This document shows, one piece after another, positions 55,086 through 60,171 of a stretch of DNA of 60,171 nucleotides; position 1 is the stretch's first letter; each line of letters begins with the position of its first letter. The stretch is from positions 1 to 60,171 of the forward strand of contig DDTD01000027.1 in the NCBI GenBank assembly GCA_002344005.1. The letters run 5' to 3'. Source of the stretch: Ignavibacteria bacterium UBA2373 (lineage in GTDB: Bacteria > Bacteroidota > Ignavibacteria > Kapaibacteriales > UBA961). A program made the translations under genes and the position numbers. The notes under the pieces were generated by a model, which saw only the letters and a list, made by a program, of their open reading frames with translations, made no database searches and was not told the DNA's origin.

Positions 55086-55379
55086 CTAACTCATTTTAAA
55101 ATGGAAATATAAAATTTCCACAAAAAGAAGTATAAAATTACCTACGCCGAAAGCTAATGAAAAAGCCAAGATATCTATTGGCACTGCAGCAATTATATAC
55201 GCAGCTATTCCAAGCATAATAGCCATCCGCACTACCATACTGCCCATAACGATACCAATTGCTTTTTCAAATTTTCTTTTGAATGAATAATGCGCAATCA
55301 GCCATCCGGCAAGAACATTAATGGCGCATAAAAGCAATCCAATCAAAACTGAATAAATACCCGATTCTCGTAAATCCAC
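55086..55379 (-). CDS. Small membrane protein of the atp cluster (AtpI-like)
   Basis: 97 residues with a GTG start 9 bp after the preceding stop. Four hydrophobic segments are visible. Its place between the AtpZ-like gene and atpB is where Bacteroidota carry poorly conserved AtpI/ion-uptake helpers of c-ring assembly. The family is not recognised from motifs alone. Confidence 0.65.
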   Translation of the reverse strand: MDLRESGIYSVLIGLLLCAINVLAGWLIAHYSFKRKFEKAIGIVMGSMVVRMAIMLGIAAYIIAAVPIDILAFSLAFGVGNFILLFVEILYFHFKMS

Positions 55380-55388
55380 GGCACAATA

Positions 55389-55643
55389 TTATGTAACTTT
55401 TTTGTCTGCCCCAAGAGCAGCACGAATAAACATTGTCATACCGGATATTATTCCGAATAATAGCATTACTATCAAAAAAACAGGGTCTGTTTGGAACAGT
55501 GTATCTAACCACCATCCTATTCCACCCGACACCACTACCGCACCGCTCATTTGTGCTCCAAGTGATAAATATGGTGCAAAATCACGCATCACATTCGCTC
55601 GCTCAGAAACTTTGTTTGCACGCACGGAATCTTTACTACTCAC
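55389..55643 (-). CDS. AtpZ/AtpI-type ATP synthase accessory protein
   Basis: About 85 residues. MRDFAPYLSLGAQM followed by VVVSGGIGWWLDTLFQTDP and a second membrane helix matches the ATPase_gene1 (AtpZ) pattern, with two membrane helices. It opens the atp cluster. The start is uncertain: GTG at 55643 gives the charged lead (VSSKDSVRANK) usual in the family, while ATG at 55589 or a TTG at 55694 are alternatives. Confidence 0.7.
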   Translation of the reverse strand: MSSKDSVRANKVSERANVMRDFAPYLSLGAQMSGAVVVSGGIGWWLDTLFQTDPVFLIVMLLFGIISGMTMFIRAALGADKKVT

Positions 55644-55889
55644 ATTGTTGCATATTAAGTTTACAAAATTAGGTGTTGAATTTGTGACTACCAAAACTGT
55701 TCTATAATTTCTTCAAAAAAACCTATATAATACCAGCTGTGTGACTATTATTAAACAGCTAACTTCACAAGTGAAAAGTGTTGTATAGATATTTTTTGAG
55801 CAAAAAACTCAACTTTAAAAAATCTCAAATCATTAAATTTCAACATCTAAGTTAAACTACTTAACAATAGCTAATCACATTAAAGAATA
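55644..55889. other. Gap between gyrB and the atp cluster
   Basis: About 246 AT-rich bp without a convincing gene or hairpin. The atp promoter should lie here, but I see no exact TAnnTTTG box on the minus strand. Confidence 0.55.
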
Positions 55890-57896
55890 TTAAACATCAA
55901 GGTTCTTCACAAACATTGCATTACGTTCTATGAACTCACGACGCGGCTCAACTTTTTCACCCATCAATGTTTCAAAAACCTGTATTGCATCGGCTGCATT
56001 TTCAATCGTTACTTGTAAAAGTGTTCTTGTTTCGGGATTCATTGTTGTTTCCCATAATTGCTCGGCGTTCATCTCACCAAGACCTTTGAAGCGGGAAATC
56101 ACAATTCCATCTGCAGAGACATTTTCCTGTACTTCTTCAGCAGGGACATCGTCCGTTTGATTTTTATCTTTTCGCATTGATTTGATGATTTCGTCACGCT
56201 CTTGATCATTAAATGCATAAACCTCTTTCTTGCCTTTTTTCAATTTATAGAGTGGCGGTTGAGCGATATACAATTTACCTTGATAGATAAGTTCACGCAT
56301 ATGGAGAAAGAAAAATGTCAGCAAGAGTGTTCTTATGTGTGAACCATCAACATCAGCATCCGCCATGAGAATAATTTTGCCATAGCGAGATTTTGAAGCA
56401 TCGAACTCCTCCCCGAAATTTGAACCGATTGCTGTGATAATCGTACGCACTTCTTCATTTTCGAGAATTTTATGAATACGAGCTCTGTGTGTGTTCAATA
56501 TTTTTCCACGCAATGGTAATATTGCCTGAAAACGACGATCTCGTCCTTGTTTAGCTGTACCACCCGCAGAATCACCCTCAACCATGAATAGTTCTGTATC
56601 TTCTGCTGTACGTAATGAGCAATCAGCTAATTTACCCGGCAAAGCCATACTATCCAAAGCATTTTGACGACGGACTAATTCTCGCGATTTCTTCGCAGCC
56701 ATTCGCGCCTCGGCAGCAAGCACGGCTTTTTCAACCATCTTACGCGCAACTTTTGGATTAGCATCAAGATATATCGCTAATTGTTCATTGACTATCGAGC
56801 GCACTATACCTTCTACTTCACCATTACCAAGCTTAGTCTTTGTCTGACCTTCAAATTGTGGTTCTGCAACTTTTACCGAAATAATCGCCGTAAGACCTTC
56901 GCGAAAATCCTCTCCCGTCAAAGCAACCTTAGCTAAATTATTCGATGTAGCATATTGATTTATTGTCCTGGTCAATGCCGAACGGAATCCAGAGACATGG
57001 GTTCCACCTTCAATCGTATTAATATTATTGACATAAGACAATAAAGTTTCTGAATACGAAGAATTATACTCAAAACATATATCTACAATTGTTTCAGCAC
57101 CCGAATCGCCCGCCGATGAACCTTTAATCACAGTAGGCTCTATCAATGAGGTAACCGAAGAATCAATATGGCGGATAAAATCAACAAGACCACCCGGATA
57201 AGCAAACACTTCTTTGAATCCCTCTTCACGTTCATCTATCAAGGTGATTACAATATCTGGATTTAGAAAAGCAAGCTCGCGTAATCGCTCTGCAACACGC
57301 TCTGTACGGAATACTATTGTCTTAAAGATTGTATCATCAGGCACAAACCATACTCGGGTACCCGTAACCGATGATTTACCTATCTCAGTTACCGGCGTAA
57401 CCGGATCGCCACAAGCATAACGCTGTTCGAACTTCTTACCCTCGCGTTGTACTGTCACCACGCAAGTAGATGATAAGGCATTAACGCACGATACACCAAC
57501 ACCGTGAAGACCGCCCGATACTTTATAAGAAGATTTATCGAACTTACCACCCGCATGAAGGGTACACATAACCACTTCTAATGTAGAAATCTTTTTAACA
57601 GGATGAGGACCCGTCGGAATACCCCGACCATCGTCTTCCACCGAACATGACCCGTCCGCATGGATTGTTACAATTATATTAGTACAATAACCCGCTAAAG
57701 CTTCATCTATCGAGTTGTCAACTACCTCCTGTATTAAGTGATGAAGACCTCGATCGCCTATATCACCTATATACATCGCAGGACGCTTACGTACCGCTTC
57801 TAATCCTTCTAATACCTTAATGGAATCTTCTGTATAACCGGCATTGCCTGATACTATCGCTGTTTCTTCTGTCTGGGCTTCTTTACTTTTTGCCAT
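55890..57896 (-). CDS. gyrB: DNA gyrase subunit B
   Basis: 668 residues. The GHKL ATPase begins VLEGLEAVRKRPAMYIGD and continues with EVVDNSIDEALAGYC and VEDDGRGIP. The TOPRIM region has EGDSAGGTAKQGRDR and MADADVDGSHIRTL. The short C-terminal tail (RREFIERNAMFVKNLDV) is typical of GyrB. With GyrA it introduces negative supercoils using ATP. It faces tatC and has a promoter box at 57950-57957. Confidence 0.97.
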   Translation of the reverse strand: MAKSKEAQTEETAIVSGNAGYTEDSIKVLEGLEAVRKRPAMYIGDIGDRGLHHLIQEVVDNSIDEALAGYCTNIIVTIHADGSCSVEDDGRGIPTGPHPVKKISTLEVVMCTLHAGGKFDKSSYKVSGGLHGVGVSCVNALSSTCVVTVQREGKKFEQRYACGDPVTPVTEIGKSSVTGTRVWFVPDDTIFKTIVFRTERVAERLRELAFLNPDIVITLIDEREEGFKEVFAYPGGLVDFIRHIDSSVTSLIEPTVIKGSSAGDSGAETIVDICFEYNSSYSETLLSYVNNINTIEGGTHVSGFRSALTRTINQYATSNNLAKVALTGEDFREGLTAIISVKVAEPQFEGQTKTKLGNGEVEGIVRSIVNEQLAIYLDANPKVARKMVEKAVLAAEARMAAKKSRELVRRQNALDSMALPGKLADCSLRTAEDTELFMVEGDSAGGTAKQGRDRRFQAILPLRGKILNTHRARIHKILENEEVRTIITAIGSNFGEEFDASKSRYGKIILMADADVDGSHIRTLLLTFFFLHMRELIYQGKLYIAQPPLYKLKKGKKEVYAFNDQERDEIIKSMRKDKNQTDDVPAEEVQENVSADGIVISRFKGLGEMNAEQLWETTMNPETRTLLQVTIENAADAIQVFETLMGEKVEPRREFIERNAMFVKNLDV

Positions 57897-57926
57897 GTCG
57901 CTTCGGAAAATGATATGTGGAAGTCG

Positions 57927-57934
57927 TATTTTTG
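57927..57934 (+). promoter_or_regulatory. TAnnTTTG promoter box for tatC
   Basis: TATTTTTG on the plus strand, 92 bp before the tatC ATG. It faces the gyrB box 15 bp away. Confidence 0.5.
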
Positions 57935-57949
57935 CTGCAAATTATGGCA

Positions 57950-57957
57950 CAAAAATA
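57950..57957 (-). promoter_or_regulatory. TAnnTTTG promoter box for gyrB
   Basis: TATTTTTG on the minus strand, 53 bp before the gyrB ATG, inverted relative to the tatC box. Confidence 0.5.
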
Positions 57958-58026
57958 CGCATTTTTCACCATTCTTACGGCTAACAGTCTTCAACGATTG
58001 TGCTTATAGGACATTCTCTCTTACAA

Positions 58027-58797
58027 ATGGCTCATAAAGACAACATTCTCAACGAAAGTTCCGACAAAGAAATGAGTTTCTTTGACCATCTAACCGACTT
58101 GCGACTCAGAATCATGTGGATTGTCATTGGATTGGTCATCGCCTGCATTGCCGCAGCATTCGTCACTGACTTTCTACTTTACAATATACTCCTTGCGCCC
58201 GCTAACAATGTCACACCACCCCTTAAACTCCAAAACATCAGACCTTTTGGGCAAGCACTTCTCTATTTCAAAGTGCTGCTATTCGCAGGATTCATACTTT
58301 CTATTCCAAATACACTCTATCAACTATGGCTATTCGTCGCACCCGGACTCTATGAACATGAAAGATCATGGGTAAGGAAAATTACATTCTTCACAACATT
58401 CTGCTTCCTCGCAGGCATCGCCTTCGCATACCTCATCATGATACCTACTATGCTCTCTTTCGCAACAGGATTCGGGTCAACTCAAATCGAAAACTCCATC
58501 GAAATAAACGAATACTTCGGATTCATCAGCATGACACTTCTCTCAGCAGGACTTATCTTCGAACTGCCCATGATTTCCTTTGTGCTCGCAAGAGTAGGCA
58601 TACTTACATCAGAATTCATGACAAAATACCGCCGACACGCCATTATCATCATACTCATCATTGCTGCTGCACTAACACCATCAACCGACCCCTTCAGCCA
58701 ATTAGTATTTGCCGGACCTCTTTGGGTTCTCTACGAAATAAGCATCATCGTCGTCAGAGCTTCACAAAAAAAGAAACAACAAACCGACAGTATTTAA
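58027..58797 (+). CDS. tatC: Twin-arginine translocase subunit TatC
   Basis: 256 residues from the ATG at 58027 (the longer frame needs a GTG). Six membrane helices, with the conserved N-terminal MSFFDHLTDLRLRI, the LWLFVAPGLYEHER loop and the periplasmic/fourth-helix FGFISMTLLSAGLIFELP. TatC recognises twin-arginine signals of folded proteins. TatA is not in the window. The last codons overlap the convergent thioredoxin-like gene by 4 bp. Confidence 0.95.
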   Translation: MAHKDNILNESSDKEMSFFDHLTDLRLRIMWIVIGLVIACIAAAFVTDFLLYNILLAPANNVTPPLKLQNIRPFGQALLYFKVLLFAGFILSIPNTLYQLWLFVAPGLYEHERSWVRKITFFTTFCFLAGIAFAYLIMIPTMLSFATGFGSTQIENSIEINEYFGFISMTLLSAGLIFELPMISFVLARVGILTSEFMTKYRRHAIIIILIIAAALTPSTDPFSQLVFAGPLWVLYEISIIVVRASQKKKQQTDSI

Positions 58798-59330
58798 TCA
58801 ATCTTTTGCTTTGGGAGTGAATTATACTCTTCCCACTTCAATGTAGTATGATGATTACCGCCATAGTAACGCAAAATACCCAACAAAACATCCGACGTCA
58901 AATAACCGGCGACAGGTGTGAGCATTGTAAACTGCTCGTCCAAAAACACCGTTGAGGGATAACTCATCTTCCCACTCAAAAGCGAATAAGCGAACTCATT
59001 GCAACGATAATCCTTCAGATAACGAAAAGTATGTCCATTAAACACCAAACTATCCTTACTCTCAGCATCATATTTCACTGCATAAAAATGACGATTAATA
59101 TACTCCACAACAGCCCCATCGCCATATGTCGTCGCATCCATTTTCTTACACCAACCGCACCAATCAGTATAAATATCTATCAATATCTTACGGGGCTCTT
59201 TTTTCGATAATTCTACCGCCTCCGAAAAACTCACCCACCTCACCTGACCGCGTCCAACCGCATCAGATTGCCCCAAACCAACACCCACGCTCGCCATCAA
59301 CACAACAATAATACTCACTATAGGCTTCAT
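58794..59330 (-). CDS. Secreted thioredoxin-like protein
   Basis: 178 residues. A signal peptide covers about 1-21. The thioredoxin fold carries the redox site Cys58-Gly-Trp-Cys61 (DWCGWCKKM), a DsbD-gamma/thioredoxin_7 type, followed by YPSTVFLDE with the cis-Pro. It likely works in the periplasm in disulfide reduction or heme-protein maturation. It converges with tatC. Confidence 0.87.
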   Translation of the reverse strand: MKPIVSIIVVLMASVGVGLGQSDAVGRGQVRWVSFSEAVELSKKEPRKILIDIYTDWCGWCKKMDATTYGDGAVVEYINRHFYAVKYDAESKDSLVFNGHTFRYLKDYRCNEFAYSLLSGKMSYPSTVFLDEQFTMLTPVAGYLTSDVLLGILRYYGGNHHTTLKWEEYNSLPKQKID

Positions 59331-59383
59331 CGTAACACCCTTATTTTATTAACTTTTCAATAATCAAAATACACTATAAACAA

Positions 59384-59412
59384 AAAAAAACGGGGCAGTC
59401 TCCCGACCGCCC
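59384..59412 (-). terminator. Strong intrinsic terminator on the minus strand
   Basis: CGGGGC and GCCCCG close a stem that continues (after one mismatch) with GTC/GAC around TCCC; on the minus strand nine T follow. No protein gene lies upstream on that strand within the window, so it may end a small RNA. Confidence 0.85.
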
Positions 59413-59500
59413 CGCCCTGTTGTACCACGTATGATGTATCATGTCTCCCCTGATTCATAAAACACCATGCCTTTGCTAGGCAGATGCAATTTAACACATT
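59413..59500 (-). ncRNA. Possible small RNA ending at the 59.4-kb terminator
   Basis: On the minus strand this stretch includes a short hairpin (TGCC and GGCA around a 7-nt loop, 59466-59481) and leads directly into the terminator with only a 9-codon frame. The start and the promoter are not seen, so the call is weak. Confidence 0.25.
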
Positions 59501-59671
59501 TTTTTTAATTAGCAAACATATTTTTATCCACAACCAACAAAAACGTAATACTACCCCATCAAAATATCATAATACCACAAACTCCTCCAACCCAAAACCA
59601 CAATCATCAATAATCTATCAATTCACCAAAAACAAAATTAATCTCACCAGTCGGAAGAAAAAATGAGGGGT
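59501..59671. other. Non-coding AT-rich stretch
   Basis: A/C-rich sequence without credible gene, hairpin or repeat. It leads into the 21-bp units that start near 59693. Confidence 0.5.
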
Positions 59672-59692
59672 CAATAATACAAAAACCACAAC

Positions 59693-59776
59693 CATCAAAA
59701 GCGTATGCAACATCATCAAAAGCGTATGAAGCACCAGAAAGAGCATAAGAATCAGTAACAAAAGCTTATTCATATC
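59693..59776. repeat. Array D: four degenerate 21-bp repeats
   Basis: Units begin at 59693, 59714, 59735 and 59756. The first two share CATCAAAAGCGTATG; the last two are more diverged (CAGAAAGAGCATAAG, TAACAAAAGCTTATT). On the minus strand the first two encode heptads of the type MLHTLLM. The same period is seen at 48.2-48.9 kb. Confidence 0.7.
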
Positions 59777-59793
59777 CAACCCCAAACCACACA

Positions 59794-59868
59794 CATCCAA
59801 AATTTTCCTTTTGAGAGGTGTCCGAAGGACGGGGCGGATAAACAAAACAAAAACCACGTCCAACTAAA
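59794..59868. repeat. Dispersed ~75-bp element, copy 1
   Basis: Contains GTCCGAAGGAC (a 4-bp-arm palindrome) and ends CGTCCAACTAAA. It matches copy 2 at 60066-60140 with about seven differences. Confidence 0.85.
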
Positions 59869-59930
59869 TCCCGAAGGGATGTCATAATAATAGAAACAAG
59901 TCCATAACAAAACCAAATCCCAAAGGGATG
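59868..59930. repeat. Two ATCCC-NAA-GGGAT palindromes
   Basis: ATCCCGAAGGGAT (59868-59880) and ATCCCAAAGGGAT (59917-59929), each followed by GTCATAA or GACATAA. Five-base arms with a 3-nt loop. Confidence 0.85.
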
Positions 59931-59950
59931 ACATAAAAAATCAATATACT

Positions 59951-60016
59951 GCTCCTGCGGAGCTACGGATACTTCCTGTGGCTTTATTGTCTATGAATAT
60001 ACCGCTCCTGCGGAGC
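59951..60016. repeat. Two GCTCC-TGC-GGAGC palindromes
   Basis: GCTCCTGCGGAGC occurs at 59951-59963 and 60004-60016, both followed by TA. Between them is ACTTCCTGTGG-type sequence without a gene. Confidence 0.88.
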
Positions 60017-60065
60017 TAATTCCATCATCATCCAAAAACCACACACATCCAAAAAAAATTCTCCC

Positions 60066-60140
60066 CCATCCAAAATTCCCCTCTTGAGGGGTGTCCGAAG
60101 GACGGGGTGGATAAACAATACAAAAACCTCGTCCAACTAA
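60066..60140. repeat. Dispersed ~75-bp element, copy 2
   Basis: Same element as at 59794-59868; here CCCCTCTTGAGGGG adds a longer palindrome before GTCCGAAGGAC. Confidence 0.85.
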
Positions 60141-60171
60141 ACCGTACGCAACACCAGAAAGAGCGTATGCA
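60132..60171. repeat. Start of a further 21-bp repeat, cut by the window end
   Basis: CCGTACGCAACACCAGAAAG and GAGCGTATGCA resemble array D units at the same 21-bp spacing. The window ends within it. Confidence 0.5.

Noticed and set aside
55389..55694. TTG start at 55694 for the AtpZ-like protein
   Set aside because: It would add an atypical polar N-terminus; GTG 55643 or ATG 55589 fits the family better.
59618..59863. Minus-strand open frame with Leu-rich sequence
   Set aside because: It overlaps the 21-bp repeats and a dispersed element, and its composition is low complexity.

Overview
The window is a chromosomal segment of a Gram-negative bacterium of the Bacteroidota/Chlorobiota/Ignavibacteriota/Kapabacteria (FCB) assemblage. 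Four things support this. Three proteins end in type IX secretion (T9SS) sorting domains, and a T9SS Plug-type protein (DUF5103) is present. Nine upstream regions carry exact TAnnTTTG boxes, the Bacteroidota -7 promoter element. Succinate dehydrogenase has a b558-type single anchor. KdsB and HldD indicate lipopolysaccharide with Kdo and heptose. I cannot fix the phylum from this window alone. Most of the DNA is AT-rich and most genes lie on the minus strand. No rRNA, tRNA, CRISPR array, transposase or phage module was found.

Layout: 1-9.8 kb is a minus-strand housekeeping block: a partial glycosyltransferase, a TPR-LuxR regulator, an L,D-transpeptidase lipoprotein, cystathionine beta-synthase, T9SS Plug, exonuclease III, a DUF3127 protein with an SSB-like tail, and alaS. 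From 9.8 to 14.4 kb come tsaB (plus), gatC, an RNase H, coaBC, rpoZ, an M48 protease and a small membrane protein. From 14.5 to 24.1 kb come a PD40/OmpA envelope protein, an outer-membrane barrel, sdhBAC and purL. From 24.3 to 38.9 kb is the accessory surface region: two secreted heme-motif proteins with T9SS tails, a Nudix hydrolase, an SDR protein, a 2267-residue secreted protein with two heparinase/alginate-lyase-like halves around a beta-helix, and a second TPR-LuxR regulator.

From 38.9 to 42.4 kb are nuoI, nuoH and nuoG. From 42.6 to 46.1 kb is a plus-strand run with C-rich coding strands: a small membrane protein, ppx/gppA, an FGE-like lipoprotein and kdsB. An AT-rich gene at 46.3-47.1 kb encodes a nucleoside-deoxyribosyltransferase/TIR-like domain. 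From 47.2 to 48.9 kb are an unknown helical protein and three back-to-back arrays of 21- or 42-bp repeats. The F-type ATP synthase follows on the minus strand (accessory genes, then atpB, E, F, H, A, hldD, G), with the LPS gene hldD inserted between atpA and atpG and no atpD or atpC in the window. gyrB and tatC are divergent from overlapping promoters, a thioredoxin-like protein follows, and the last 800 bp are non-coding and rich in palindromes, duplicated blocks and more 21-bp repeats.

Functionally the window combines respiration (Sdh, Nuo, ATP synthase), envelope building (Kdo, heptose, L,D-transpeptidase, OmpA), protein export (Tat, T9SS Plug) and T9SS cargo for polysaccharide breakdown and extracellular heme proteins. 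The least explained parts are the 21-bp repeat arrays at 48.2-48.9 and 59.7-60.2 kb, the base-hydrolase-like gene at 46.3 kb, and a folded intergenic element near 29.7 kb.
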